Shown here piece after piece: positions 38,140 through 47,241 of a stretch of 64,000 nucleotides of DNA. The position numbers and the translations under genes are program-made. The notes beneath the pieces were generated by a model. It saw nothing but the letters and a program-made list of their open reading frames with translations. It was not told the DNA's origin and searched no databases. How positions within the stretch are numbered: position 1 is the first letter of the stretch; each line of letters starts with the position of its first letter. Source of the DNA: Bacteroidales bacterium (lineage in GTDB: Bacteria > Bacteroidota > Bacteroidia > Bacteroidales > Tenuifilaceae); contig JAQVYY010000003.1 in the NCBI GenBank assembly GCA_028708425.1, forward strand, positions 62,001 through 126,000, given 5' to 3'.

Positions 38140-38193
38140 ATTAACTCACATTTGCATTCATCCTTACTAAATTTTATGAATAATGCGGGTTAA
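38140..38193 (-). repeat. Palindromic element, half copy F (outer hairpin only)
   Basis: Inverted orientation, 54 bp. Only the first hairpin survives: TTAACTCACATTTGCATTCATC at the left (one strand) and TATGAATAATGCGGGTTAA at the right. It lies in the 440-base gap between the subtilase and speA, 51 bases upstream of the speA -7 box. The rest of this gap shows no other structure. Confidence 0.8.
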
Positions 38194-38243
38194 AAGATTT
38201 TTGACAATTTGGTTAAGTCCATCAGTACGTATATTATAATAAC

Positions 38244-38251
38244 TATATTTG
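38244..38251 (+). promoter_or_regulatory. Candidate -7 element of speA
   Basis: TATATTTG matches TAnnTTTG. It lies 57 bases before the preferred ATG at 38308 and inside the longer open frame that begins with TTG at 38209, which argues for the later start. Confidence 0.5.
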
Positions 38252-38307
38252 CAATAAATTTACAGGTAATTTTTAAAATATTAGCCAACCTTTTAAAATG
38301 TTTTTTA

Positions 38308-40200
38308 ATGAGAAAATGGCGTATCGAAGATTCAGCAGAACTCTACAATGTTAAAGGATGGGGTGTTGACTACTTCTCCATTAACGAAAAGGGAAACATG
38401 ACGGTTACCCCACGAAAAGATGGCGTTGCCATCGATTTAAAGGAACTGGTTGAAGAGCTTCAACTTCGAGATGTTGCTACTCCAATGCTTCTACGGTTCC
38501 CGGATATTCTCGATAGCCGGATTGAAAAAATGTCGACCTGCTTTAAGGCTGCTGCCGAGGAGTACGAATATAAAGGGCAAAACTTTGTAGTATACCCCAT
38601 TAAGGTAAACCAAATGAGGCCGGTTGTTGAGGAGATTGTTAGCCACGGGAAAAAGTTTAACATTGGCCTTGAGGCAGGCTCAAAGCCTGAACTACACGCA
38701 GTAATAGGAGTAAATACCGATAACGAGTCGCTTATTATTTGCAATGGTTACAAGGATGAGGATTACATTGAGCTGGCGTTGCTGGCTCAAAAAATGGGTC
38801 GCCAAATATTTCTTGTAATCGAAAAGCTCAACGAGCTAAAGCTTATTACTAAAATATCGAAACGGCTAAAGGTAAAACCAAATTTAGGCATCAGGATTAA
38901 ACTTGCCAGCTCGGGAAGTGGAAAGTGGGAAGACTCAGGCGGGGATGTAAGTAAATTTGGGCTAACATCGAGCGAATTACTTGATGCCCTTGATTTTTTA
39001 CGAAAAAACAAGATGCAGAACTGCCTTAAACTACTGCATTTTCATGTGGGTAGCCAGGTAACAAAAATTCGCCGAATTAAATTAGCCCTTAGAGAAGCTT
39101 CGCAATTTTTTGTTGAGATAAATCAAATGGGCTTTAAGGTAGATTTTGTTGATATTGGCGGTGGCCTTGGCGTTGATTACGACGGGACCCGCTCACCAAA
39201 TAGCGGAAACAGTATAAACTATAGCGTACAAGAATACGTTAACGATGCTGTATCGACTATTGTTGATGCTGCAAACAAAAACAATCTTCCACACCCTAAT
39301 GTGATAACCGAATCGGGTCGTTCCTTAACGGCTCATCATTCTATCCTGGTGTTCGAGGTTCTCGAAACAGCCACCCCCCCAACCTGGGACGAAGACGAGG
39401 AGGTTGGGGAAGACGCTCACGAGCTGGTTCAAGAGCTATACAACCTATGGAATACCCTGAATCAACCTCGAATGCTAGAAACCTGGCACGATGCGCTACA
39501 AATCAGGGAGGAGGCACTTGACAGATTTAGCTTAGGAATTCTTGATCTGAAAACCCGTGCACAGGTCGAAAAACTTTTTTGGTCAGTTGCACGCAACATA
39601 CAAGATTTAACCACGGTAATGAAGCACATTCCGGAAGAATTACGACAACTTCCAAAACTTTTATCGGATAAATACTTCTGTAACTTCTCACTATTCCAAT
39701 CGTTACCCGACTCATGGGCTATTGACCAGATATTCCCCGTTATCCCACTACAGCGACTCGATGAAAAACCTAACAGAATGGCTACCATTCAGGATATAAC
39801 CTGCGATTCCGATGGGAAAATTGACAACTTTATTGCCACCCGCAACTATTCATACTATCTACCATTACACACCCCTAAACAAAAGGAGTCATACTACATT
39901 GGAGTATTTTTGGTAGGAGCCTACCAAGAAATATTAGGCGATTTACATAACCTATTTGGCGACACAAATGCTGTTCACGTATCGGTTACCGACAAAGGCT
40001 ACAATATTGATCAAATAATTGATGGTGAAACAGTGGCAGAGGTACTTGATTACGTTCAGTATAACGCCAAAAAATTGGTGCGAACCGTTGAAACATGGGT
40101 TACCAAAGCTGTTAAATCAGGAACCATTAGCACCGAGGAAGGAAAGGAATTTTTATCGAACTACAGATCTGGTCTATATGGGTATACATACCTTGAGTAA
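38308..40200 (+). CDS. speA: Biosynthetic arginine decarboxylase
   Basis: Makes agmatine from arginine, the entry to polyamine synthesis, with pyridoxal phosphate. From ATG 38308 the protein has 630 residues; the open frame extends 33 codons upstream into a hydrophobic, promoter-containing stretch, so the later start is chosen. The PLP lysine is K99 in VYPIKVNQM. FHVGSQVTKI, DFVDIGGGLGVDYDG and ESGRSLTAHH are family signatures, and the C-terminal SVTDKGYNID region is standard. A perfect terminator hairpin follows. Confidence 0.95.
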   Translation: MRKWRIEDSAELYNVKGWGVDYFSINEKGNMTVTPRKDGVAIDLKELVEELQLRDVATPMLLRFPDILDSRIEKMSTCFKAAAEEYEYKGQNFVVYPIKVNQMRPVVEEIVSHGKKFNIGLEAGSKPELHAVIGVNTDNESLIICNGYKDEDYIELALLAQKMGRQIFLVIEKLNELKLITKISKRLKVKPNLGIRIKLASSGSGKWEDSGGDVSKFGLTSSELLDALDFLRKNKMQNCLKLLHFHVGSQVTKIRRIKLALREASQFFVEINQMGFKVDFVDIGGGLGVDYDGTRSPNSGNSINYSVQEYVNDAVSTIVDAANKNNLPHPNVITESGRSLTAHHSILVFEVLETATPPTWDEDEEVGEDAHELVQELYNLWNTLNQPRMLETWHDALQIREEALDRFSLGILDLKTRAQVEKLFWSVARNIQDLTTVMKHIPEELRQLPKLLSDKYFCNFSLFQSLPDSWAIDQIFPVIPLQRLDEKPNRMATIQDITCDSDGKIDNFIATRNYSYYLPLHTPKQKESYYIGVFLVGAYQEILGDLHNLFGDTNAVHVSVTDKGYNIDQIIDGETVAEVLDYVQYNAKKLVRTVETWVTKAVKSGTISTEEGKEFLSNYRSGLYGYTYLE

Positions 40201-40224
40201 GGCGTAATATCTAAAAGATAAGCT

Positions 40225-40260
40225 AAAAAAGTCAGCACAGAATTCCGTGCTGACTTTTTT
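40225..40260. terminator. Bidirectional terminator between speA and nfu
   Basis: AAAAAAGTCAGCAC pairs perfectly with GTGCTGACTTTTTT, 14-bp stem, 8-base loop. A-tract and T-tract on opposite sides make it usable by both convergent genes. Confidence 0.9.
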
Positions 40261-40277
40261 CTCCTTGCAGCTATAGC

Positions 40278-40514
40278 TTATACCGATACAACCTCCTTAA
40301 TTTGAGGAACTTCTTTTCTAACGGCTTGTTCTACTCCATTTTTCAAGGTCATAAGGCTATATGGGCATGTTCCACATGCACCCTGAAGCTGAACCTTAAC
40401 AACCAAATCGTCGGTAATTTCAATCAGTTCTATATCGCCACCATCGTTCTGCAGATATGGGCGAACCTGCTCAATAGCATGGCTAATCTTCTGCCTAATT
40501 TCTTCTGTAATCAT
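40278..40514 (-). CDS. NifU-like C-terminal domain (Nfu) iron-sulfur scaffold protein
   Basis: 78 residues consisting solely of an NFU domain. The cluster-binding pair is C47 and C50 in GACGTCPYSLMTLKNGVE, and the N-terminal RPYLQNDGGDIELIEI is the usual beginning. It carries and delivers Fe-S clusters in the cytoplasm. Stand-alone Nfu proteins of this size are common in Bacteroidota. Confidence 0.93.
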   Translation of the reverse strand: MITEEIRQKISHAIEQVRPYLQNDGGDIELIEITDDLVVKVQLQGACGTCPYSLMTLKNGVEQAVRKEVPQIKEVVSV

Positions 40515-40653
40515 CTTTTCGTTTTTTACTTATTGTCGTTATTTGTGCTTAATCGCATTTTTCAAGTGAGGTTTCGGCTAAGCATGCAAAATTATATATT
40601 CTTAAAAATCAAAACAAGCGAGAACAAAAAAGGTTCAGCAAACAGTTGTCTTT

Positions 40654-41010
40654 CTATAAAATAACATCATCCAGCTCGAGCATCGGATCCCAAAAAACCT
40701 TTTGGAAGTTGATAATCTTCCCATCCTCCACCTCAATCCCCTCGCTCAGCAGCAATTCTTGCATGGTGTTATTTCCAATAAAATGTTTTTTCCCGGTTAA
40801 AAGTCCATTCCTATTAACAACCCTATGCGCAGGCACCCAGTATGGTAATTTTTTTGTCGAGTTTAATGCCCAACCAACCATTCGGGCGGCCTGTGGCGAT
40901 CCAATAAATCGGGCAATGGCCCCGTAACTGGTTACCCTTCCTGCTGGGATAAGGTTTGTCACGCTATAAACTTTTGAAAAAAAATTAGAGCTATTCGAGT
41001 TCGGGTTCAT
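40654..41010 (-). CDS. Alkyltransferase-like protein (MGMT family, catalytic Cys replaced)
   Basis: 118 residues of the O6-methylguanine-DNA methyltransferase C-terminal domain. Helix-turn-helix residues are present (IPAGRVTSYGAIAR, 21-34). The active-site motif PCHRV is changed to PAHRVV, with A61 at the Cys position, so it cannot be an alkyl acceptor. Such ATL proteins bind alkylated DNA and hand it to nucleotide excision repair. The start overlaps the last 20 bases of trmB on the same strand, so the two are translationally linked. Confidence 0.9.
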   Translation of the reverse strand: MNPNSNSSNFFSKVYSVTNLIPAGRVTSYGAIARFIGSPQAARMVGWALNSTKKLPYWVPAHRVVNRNGLLTGKKHFIGNNTMQELLLSEGIEVEDGKIINFQKVFWDPMLELDDVIL

Positions 41011-41692
41011 TTAAAATCTTCTGATTATCGAGTTCAAACTTTATATAGGTAATGGGTTTACCTTGCTCCAGAAACATATTCTCATAAAAAGTTCTGATTG
41101 ATAGTATGTCATCAGCAATACCCGACCCATACAAATCGTTTGTACAAACATGAACCCTTAAATCATTTTGTTCAATTAAGGCTTTGGTGTACTCATGCAG
41201 CCCTTGGCTGTCGGTTTTTAGGTGAACCTGCGCATTTTGTTTGGTGAACCTCTGATATAGAGAAAGAAAACGGCTCGACGAGAGCCTCTTTTTTATTTCC
41301 GATTTCCGCGCTTGAGGGTCGGGAAATGTAATCCATATTTCACTAACCTCATCCTTGGAAAAGAACGAGGTAATATGCTCGATACGCATTCGGATAAACC
41401 CCACGTTGGCCATTGAGTTTTCTGTCGCCTCCTTGGCTCCTTTCCATAATCGGGCACCTTTTATATCAACCCCGATAAAATTTTTATCAGGATGCCTTTT
41501 CGCTAGGTTTATGGTGTACTCGCCTTTACCGCAACCTAGTTCTAGCACTATCGGGTTGCTATTCTTAAAAAACGTTCTATTCCATTCGCCCTTTATGGGA
41601 TGATCTTTTCTGAAGACCTCCTCGCTTGCAGGCTGCAACAGATTGCTAAAGGTTTCGTTTTCAGCAAATTTTTGTAGCTTGTTTTTACCCAC
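40991..41692 (-). CDS. trmB: tRNA (guanine-N7-)-methyltransferase
   Basis: Methylates G46 of tRNAs. 233 residues with the SAM motif LELGCGKGEYT at 50-60, FIGVDIKGARLWKGA near 72-86, and the TrmB catalytic signature ITFPDPQARKSE near 130, where bacterial enzymes usually have FPDPWxKKRH. The Bacteroidota version QARKSEIKKRL is normal for the phylum. The downstream ATL gene overlaps its end. Confidence 0.93.
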   Translation of the reverse strand: MGKNKLQKFAENETFSNLLQPASEEVFRKDHPIKGEWNRTFFKNSNPIVLELGCGKGEYTINLAKRHPDKNFIGVDIKGARLWKGAKEATENSMANVGFIRMRIEHITSFFSKDEVSEIWITFPDPQARKSEIKKRLSSSRFLSLYQRFTKQNAQVHLKTDSQGLHEYTKALIEQNDLRVHVCTNDLYGSGIADDILSIRTFYENMFLEQGKPITYIKFELDNQKILNEPELE

Positions 41693-41737
41693 GAATAGAC
41701 TACTTTTTTATAGAAAGATAACAACCATTTTTAGACA

Positions 41738-42202
41738 CTAATGCTGCTCAACCTTTATTCCAACTGAGGCAATACCCTTAAGGCTTTGTGTTCTCATTCC
41801 ATGCTGAATAGTGAATTGGTAGACACCCACTTCAGGAAATCGAACGTAACGCTTGTATGGTATCTGATTATCACGCAGGGCACCAAAGCCTTTGCCAAGC
41901 CAGCGGCCATAAGGATCAGCGAGCATACACTCAAGGGTATCGCGAAGCTTAGCTCCGCTAGGCGACCTGGTTTCAATAAAAAGAAAAAGGTTACTATTTG
42001 CGTAAGTGGTGGTATTCCGAAGGTTTACATAAACATCATAAATTGATAGGGTATCGGAAATATCGACCTTGAAAACTGCAAGGCTATCCATACTCCATTT
42101 CTCTCTAGGTATATCGACACTTTTATTGTAAACCGAAACTTTACCACAAGCCGCTGCAAGTATCGCAATACCAAATGCAATACCTAATAATTTATTTTTC
42201 AT
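41738..42202 (-). CDS. gldH: Gliding motility lipoprotein GldH
   Basis: Starting at the ATG at 42202 gives 154 residues with a proper lipoprotein signal (ILAAAC, C19). A longer open frame upstream lies inside ricT and is rejected. SRQ-like regions VDISDTLSIYDVYVNLRNTTTYANSN and YQFTIQHGMR are the GldH family core (in outline). GldH is needed for gliding motility in Flavobacterium and linked to type IX secretion, but the protein also occurs in non-gliding Bacteroidota. It overlaps ricT by 11 bases, a conserved arrangement. Confidence 0.88.
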   Translation of the reverse strand: MKNKLLGIAFGIAILAAACGKVSVYNKSVDIPREKWSMDSLAVFKVDISDTLSIYDVYVNLRNTTTYANSNLFLFIETRSPSGAKLRDTLECMLADPYGRWLGKGFGALRDNQIPYKRYVRFPEVGVYQFTIQHGMRTQSLKGIASVGIKVEQH

Positions 42203-43346
42203 TATTTGGTCGCTTTCTGGGTTTACGTCTCTTTTTTCTTGATGGCCTACGTTTTTTCTTTTCGTCAAAACGAGTAAGGCTTGCCTGCTCAATTACGCTT
42301 CCATACCCTAGCTCTGGTTGTTTGGAGGGCTCTGCTGATAAATCGAGAAGCGTTAACGGTTTAACCCCTTTTGCATTTTGAGCAATTATATCTTTTGCCC
42401 TTTCAACTGATATTGCGATTAGGTTTGCAGCCGTATTTGGGTCGCTACTATACCACATTGTACCTTTAAAAATGTCGGTTTTCTGATGGTAATACGTTGC
42501 GTCTTTGGTTTCGAGAGGGATATTTGTTCTCGGGAAATCTTTGCGGGCATCAACATAGCTATCGAGCTCGAAATTTAAGCAACACTTTAACTTACCACAA
42601 AGGCCTGCAAGTTTTTGCGGGTTTAGTGATATTTCTTGTACCCGAGCCGAGTTAGTTGCAACCGACACGAAGTTATTTATCCACGAAGAACAGCAAAGTT
42701 CTCGACCACACGAGCCTATTCCGCCAATACGGCCTGCTTCCTGACGAGCACCAATTTGGCGCATTTCGACCCTAATCTGAAACTCCTCGGCCAAAACCTT
42801 GATTAGCTCTCTAAAATCTACCCTTTCGTCGGCAATGTAGTAAAAAACGGCCTTGGTTTTATCTCCCTGATACTCTACATCACCAATTTTCATGTTCAGC
42901 TTAAGATCGGTTACAATTTGTCTGGAGCGAATCATTGTATTATTCTCAAGCGAAATAGCCTCAAGCCACTTCTCTATATCAGCTGGTTTTGCTTTACGGT
43001 ACACCTTTTTAAACTCTCCATCTTTAGCTTGGGTACCAGCTTTTTTAAGCTGTCGGTTAACCAACCACCCAGCAAGGGTGATAGTTCCAATATCATGGCC
43101 TGGCGAAGCTTCAACAGCAACCACATCGCCTCTTTTTAGGGGTATATTATTTACATTTCTATAAAACCCCTTTCGTGTGTTTTTAAACTGTACCTCTACA
43201 ATTTCAGTACTAATAGGAGGTGTAGGTATATCGTTAAGCCAGTTGAACGTATTTAACTTAATACATCCGCTATTTTGAAAAACAGAGTTCTCGTTATCGT
43301 GATCCTGAGTTACTATTATACCTCTTGAGCAGATGCTCTTTTCCAT
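42192..43346 (-). CDS. ricT: Regulatory iron-sulfur complex subunit RicT (PSP1 domain)
   Basis: 384 residues. The PSP1 domain covers about 60-260, with six cysteines C213, C218-C219, C250, C255-C256 in GSCGRELCCS and LAGLCGKLKCCLNFE. In Bacillus, RicT (YaaT) with RicA and RicF forms an Fe-S complex that affects RNA processing and development. The C-terminal tail is strongly basic (KKKRRPSRKKRRKPRKRP), suggesting RNA or DNA contact. Neighbours gldH and holB are the usual ones in this phylum. Confidence 0.88.
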   Translation of the reverse strand: MEKSICSRGIIVTQDHDNENSVFQNSGCIKLNTFNWLNDIPTPPISTEIVEVQFKNTRKGFYRNVNNIPLKRGDVVAVEASPGHDIGTITLAGWLVNRQLKKAGTQAKDGEFKKVYRKAKPADIEKWLEAISLENNTMIRSRQIVTDLKLNMKIGDVEYQGDKTKAVFYYIADERVDFRELIKVLAEEFQIRVEMRQIGARQEAGRIGGIGSCGRELCCSSWINNFVSVATNSARVQEISLNPQKLAGLCGKLKCCLNFELDSYVDARKDFPRTNIPLETKDATYYHQKTDIFKGTMWYSSDPNTAANLIAISVERAKDIIAQNAKGVKPLTLLDLSAEPSKQPELGYGSVIEQASLTRFDEKKKRRPSRKKRRKPRKRPNNEK

Positions 43347-43370
43347 AATAATTTATAGTTTAGCTTGCTG

Positions 43371-43378
43371 CAAAGTTA
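43371..43378 (-). promoter_or_regulatory. Candidate -7 element of ricT-gldH
   Basis: Reads TAACTTTG on the minus strand, 25 bases before the ricT start. Full TAnnTTTG match. Confidence 0.45.
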
Positions 43379-43436
43379 ACTATTTTAGCGATTTTTACCA
43401 TTAGATCGTAAATTTACCGCCATCAGCAACTGTTTG

Positions 43437-44579
43437 CTACAGCTTATTAATAAGTTTTACAAGTTTCATTGTCAGATCAGTAAAAATAATATGCGCATTA
43501 CCATTACGGGTAATATGAAGCATAGCGGAGTTAAACTCATTGTATACTTTTACTACATTTCCCCCGTTTATAAAAGGAGAAAAATTCTTACTAAACTCCT
43601 CCTCTTCGCCTGCTATATATACAATATCATCGAGCCCTAGGTTTAACATAAAACTTTCTCTAATAATCCTGAGTGAATAGGTGATAAAATCTTTTTGCTG
43701 TTCGCGATTTAGCTTCACTATCTTATCAACCCAACTTAAAAGGCCTAAAACGTTTCTTGAATAGCACAATCGGAGCAAATCACGTAAAAATGAAAAGTTT
43801 GGAGTAGTATCGGTGTCTAATGCGAGACCGATAGCCGTTTGAAAATCACCATTGGCAATCCTGCTAATATCGCGGCCTTTCTGAGGCGATAAATCATAGC
43901 GTGTAACCAGGGCCTGGGCAATATCCTCCCGCTTAATGGGTGGTATTTTAAGTATTTGGGTTCGCGACTGGATGGTTCCAATAATTTTCTCCTGATCCTC
44001 GGTAACCAGTAGAAAAACCGTTTTGCCAGGGGGTTCTTCTATAAGCTTTAGTAACCGATTGGCTGCACTAGCATGCAAGCGTTCTGGAAGCCAAATAATC
44101 ATAACCTTAAAGGTAGACTCGTAGCTTTTAAAACTAATTTTTTTTATTACTTCGCTTGCCTCACCAGTACTTATTATGCCCATTTTATTCTCAATACCTA
44201 ACTCTGAGTACCACTGCTGCTCGGTAAAATAGGGCGATTTTAGTACCCTATCTCTCCAAATGCCAATATATGCATCACTCCCTTTACCTGACGATTTATC
44301 GCTAGTACCGCTTTTTTTTGCCTCATTTACAGGAAAAACAAAATGCAAGTCGGGGTGTATCAACTTTTGATACTTAATACAAGCTGGGCAGGTGCCGCAC
44401 GAGTCGGTTTCGCCCCTATTTTGGCAGGCAATATACTGGGCATAAGCAATAGCCAACGCCAACTTACCTGTTCCAGGCTGTCCAACAAAAAGTTGTGCAT
44501 GGGCAATTCTATCCTCGCTAACACTTTTTATTAGACGCTCTTTCACCTCATCCTGTCCAACAATATCCTTAAATAGCAT
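43437..44579 (-). CDS. holB: DNA polymerase III subunit delta prime
   Basis: 380-residue clamp-loader subunit of the AAA+ class. The P-loop reads GQPGTGK at 33-39, and the zinc module C52, C61, C64, C67 is in CQNRGETDSCGTCPACIKY. Sensor regions follow (LPERLHASAANRLLKLIEEPP, where the SRC-equivalent occurs in ESTFKVMIIW...). The P-loop is retained, unlike the degenerate enterobacterial delta prime. The gene starts divergently to pgk across a 328-base gap filled mainly by repeat copy G. Confidence 0.9.
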   Translation of the reverse strand: MLFKDIVGQDEVKERLIKSVSEDRIAHAQLFVGQPGTGKLALAIAYAQYIACQNRGETDSCGTCPACIKYQKLIHPDLHFVFPVNEAKKSGTSDKSSGKGSDAYIGIWRDRVLKSPYFTEQQWYSELGIENKMGIISTGEASEVIKKISFKSYESTFKVMIIWLPERLHASAANRLLKLIEEPPGKTVFLLVTEDQEKIIGTIQSRTQILKIPPIKREDIAQALVTRYDLSPQKGRDISRIANGDFQTAIGLALDTDTTPNFSFLRDLLRLCYSRNVLGLLSWVDKIVKLNREQQKDFITYSLRIIRESFMLNLGLDDIVYIAGEEEEFSKNFSPFINGGNVVKVYNEFNSAMLHITRNGNAHIIFTDLTMKLVKLINKL

Positions 44580-44609
44580 CTGACTAAATTTTGTTTCTAA
44601 TTATGGTTT

Positions 44610-44617
44610 CAAAGGTA
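44610..44617 (-). promoter_or_regulatory. Candidate -7 element of holB
   Basis: Reads TACCTTTG on the minus strand, 31 bases before the holB start. Full consensus match. Confidence 0.45.
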
Positions 44618-44668
44618 GCAAAAAGTAAAGAAATGATTAAACTATTCAAAGTTTTAAAACCAAACGAT

Positions 44669-44819
44669 TTAACCCCAATTAATCATTCGAATAATTGGGG
44701 TCTTCGACATCTACTAAGTCTCACAACCAATTTTGTTACCCAAAATTGGGCTCGGTCCTGTAGGGGTAAACCCGCATTCGCATTCATCTTTTGTAAATTT
44801 GTTAAATAATGCGGGTTAA
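44669..44819 (-). repeat. Palindromic interspersed element, full copy G
   Basis: 151 bp, inverted relative to copy A, between the holB and pgk promoters. Begins TTAACCCCAATTAATCATTCG, contains CCAATTTTGTTACCCAAAATTGG, and ends AATAATGCGGGTTAA. The GCTGYC hairpin of copies A and B is decayed here. Confidence 0.9.
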
Positions 44820-44864
44820 ACTACTAAATATACTTCGGAAGTAGATACTGATACCAGATTTTAG

Positions 44865-44872
44865 TATCTTTG
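44865..44872 (+). promoter_or_regulatory. Candidate -7 element of pgk
   Basis: TATCTTTG, full consensus, 36 bases before the pgk ATG and 46 bases after the end of repeat copy G. Confidence 0.5.
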
Positions 44873-44907
44873 TTTAACTAAACAGTACTAACCTAAACCT
44901 TTAAGCG

Positions 44908-46098
44908 ATGATAAACTTTGATTCGTATAATTTTGTTGGCAAAAGGGCTATTATCAGAGTTGATTTTAATGTGCCCCTCGATAAAAGCTTTAACGTAACC
45001 GACGATACCCGAATAAGGGCAGCAATCCCTACAATTAAAAAAATACTGTCCGAAGGTGGCTCAGCGATTCTCATGTCTCACCTTGGCCGCCCAAAGGATG
45101 GTCCAGAAGAAAAATTTTCGTTAAAACACATTATCAGCACCCTGAAAAAGCATTTAGGTATTGATATCCTATTTGCCCCCGACTGCATTGGTAGAGATGC
45201 TTTTTATATGGCAAGTAGATTAAAGCCTGGGCAAGTGTTACTACTCGAAAACCTTAGGTTTTACAAAGAGGAAACCAAGGGTGATGAGGGTTTTGCACAA
45301 AAACTCTCTACACTAGCCGATGTATATGTTAACGATGCCTTTGGTACTGCGCATAGAGCACACGCATCCACCACAATTATTGCAAAATTCTTCCCTAAAA
45401 ATAAAATGTTCGGTTTTCTAATCGAGAACGAGCTCAAAGGCCTAAATAAGGTACTACATAACCCCCAAAAACCATACACCGCTATTTTGGGAGGCGCTAA
45501 GGTTAGCACAAAAATTACTATTATTGAGAACTTGCTCGATAAGGTTGACAACCTAATTATTGGCGGTGGCATGATGTTTACGTTTATCAAGGCACAGGGA
45601 GGCAAGATTGGAAAGTCAATGGTTGAAGAGGACAAAATTGATATGGCACTCGATATTATAGCGAAAGCGAAACAACAAGGTGTTAACATTTACCTACCCA
45701 TTGATGCTGTTATTGCTGATGAATTTAGCAACGATGCCAACACTAAAATTGTTGATGCTAATAGTATCCCTGCAGAATGGTTAGGTTTAGATATTGGCCC
45801 TAAAAGCGTGGCACATTTTGCAAAAACAATTGAGGATTCGAAAACAATCCTATGGAATGGGCCGATGGGTGTGTTCGAGATGCCTAAATTTGCAGAGGGA
45901 ACCATGGGCGTGGCTAAATCGATGTCGGTTGCTACCAAGAAAGGTGCCTTTAGCTTAGTGGGCGGAGGCGATTCGGTAGCTGCTATCAATAAGCTGGGCC
46001 TAGCCAATGAGGTTAGCTACGTTTCAACAGGCGGTGGAGCATTACTCGAATATCTGGAACACGGAAATTTACCTGGCATTAATGCAATACGCGAGTAG
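44908..46098 (+). CDS. pgk: Phosphoglycerate kinase
   Basis: Glycolytic ATP-generating enzyme converting 1,3-bisphosphoglycerate to 3-phosphoglycerate. 396 residues. The substrate-binding RVDFNVPLD near 18-26, [11 protein letters not shown] at 58-68, [11 protein letters not shown] near 112-122 and [13 protein letters not shown] close to the C-terminus are all present. Followed 25 bases later by a LuxE-like gene. Confidence 0.97.
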   Translation: MINFDSYNFVGKRAIIRVDFNVPLDKSFNVTDDTRIRAAIPTIKKILSEGGSAILMSHLGRPKDGPEEKFSLKHIISTLKKHLGIDILFAPDCIGRDAFYMASRLKPGQVLLLENLRFYKEETKGDEGFAQKLSTLADVYVNDAFGTAHRAHASTTIIAKFFPKNKMFGFLIENELKGLNKVLHNPQKPYTAILGGAKVSTKITIIENLLDKVDNLIIGGGMMFTFIKAQGGKIGKSMVEEDKIDMALDIIAKAKQQGVNIYLPIDAVIADEFSNDANTKIVDANSIPAEWLGLDIGPKSVAHFAKTIEDSKTILWNGPMGVFEMPKFAEGTMGVAKSMSVATKKGAFSLVGGGDSVAAINKLGLANEVSYVSTGGGALLEYLEHGNLPGINAIRE

Positions 46099-46123
46099 CT
46101 AGTACCACACAACCCTATATAGT

Positions 46124-47107
46124 ATGGTAAACACCCTAAACGAATTAGTATTTTCTGTAAACAGCAATAATTTTAACGAGTTAGCCATTCGTGTTTTTCG
46201 CTTTCAAGCTACGAATAATGCTGTTTACAGAAAATACTTAGATATTCTTGGAACAAACATCAACACCGTACATTCAATTCACGACATCCCCTTTTTACCA
46301 ATTTCGTTTTTTAAAACCCATAAAATTTACATTGGGAAAAACAGGCCCGAACAGATATTTACCAGTAGCGGAACCACTGGTGCCAACACCAGCAAGCACT
46401 ACGTTGCAAAAGCAAAGATTTACGAGGAAAGTTTTACCCGCACCTTCTCGAAACTTTATGGCTCCCCAAACAAATACTGTATCCTAGCCCTTTTGCCTTC
46501 GTACACCGAGCGCATAGGGTCGTCACTTGTATACATGACTGAGCATCTAATTTCAGAGAGTAATGACCCTAACAGCGGATTCTATTTGCATAACCACTCA
46601 GAACTTATTGATACCATTTTAAAAAAAGAACAAGAGAACAAACCCATGCTGCTTTTAGGTGTAACCTTTGCCCTGCTTGAGCTGGCTAAGAAAACAAATC
46701 TTACCCTAAAAAACACGATTATAATGGAAACGGGGGGAATGAAAGGCAGAGGAAAGGAGCTAACCAGAGCAGAAACACACAGCATACTTTGCCAGGCGTT
46801 TGGGGTTAAAGCTATCCATTCGGAATACGGAATGACAGAACTTCTTTCTCAAGCCTACTCAACGGGCTATGGTATTTTCAAATCTCCGCCTTGGCTTAAA
46901 ATTTTTATTCGCGACCCTTACGACCCATTTACCCTTCTCCCCAGTGAACAATCGGGAGCAATTAATGTGGTTGACCTAGCAAATATTTACTCGTGTTCGT
47001 TTATTCAAACCGATGATTTAGGAGTTAAATATGATGATAATTCCTTTGAAATAACAGGCCGTATGGACGGCAGCTTGGTTCGTGGCTGTAATACGCTGGT
47101 GTTGTAG
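46124..47107 (+). CDS. LuxE/PaaK-like acyl-protein synthetase family enzyme
   Basis: 327 residues with the adenylating-enzyme-type loop IFTSSGTTGANTSKHY at 82-97, then METGGMKGRGKELTR near 204-218 and SEYGMTELLSQAYS near 233-246, all hallmarks of the LuxE acyl-protein synthetase branch of the AMP-binding superfamily. Such Bacteroidota proteins are annotated as acyl transferases; the true substrate is unknown and no bioluminescence genes are near. The 25-base gap suggests cotranscription with pgk, which may be incidental. Confidence 0.8.
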   Translation: MVNTLNELVFSVNSNNFNELAIRVFRFQATNNAVYRKYLDILGTNINTVHSIHDIPFLPISFFKTHKIYIGKNRPEQIFTSSGTTGANTSKHYVAKAKIYEESFTRTFSKLYGSPNKYCILALLPSYTERIGSSLVYMTEHLISESNDPNSGFYLHNHSELIDTILKKEQENKPMLLLGVTFALLELAKKTNLTLKNTIIMETGGMKGRGKELTRAETHSILCQAFGVKAIHSEYGMTELLSQAYSTGYGIFKSPPWLKIFIRDPYDPFTLLPSEQSGAINVVDLANIYSCSFIQTDDLGVKYDDNSFEITGRMDGSLVRGCNTLVL

Positions 47108-47188
47108 GCTTTGTTCTCGCACATTGCTTTGCCAGAACAATCTCTACAAAATAAAAATCTTTTTTATTCTGTTTTATACAAACAAAAA

Positions 47189-47212
47189 CGCTGCTAGCCT
47201 AGGCTAGCAGCG
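47189..47212 (-). terminator. Terminator downstream of the C1 peptidase gene
   Basis: A perfect 24-base palindrome built on CGCTGCTAGCCT and its complement. On the minus strand it is followed by TTTTTGTTTG; on the plus strand the downstream sequence is A-rich, so it mainly serves the minus-strand gene beyond repeat copy H. Confidence 0.75.
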
Positions 47213-47241
47213 GAAACAAAAAAACCATGAAAAACTTTTAG

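Noticed and set aside
40302..40664. Open frame of 120 residues on the plus strand
   Set aside because: Antisense to the nfu gene and extending into the gap before the alkyltransferase-like gene; no family similarity.
42203..42292. Longer N-terminus for GldH
   Set aside because: The extra 30 codons lie inside ricT and precede a proper lipoprotein signal peptide.
46124..47107. Bioluminescence (lux) locus
   Set aside because: Only a LuxE-like acyl-protein synthetase is present; no luciferase or reductase genes are near.
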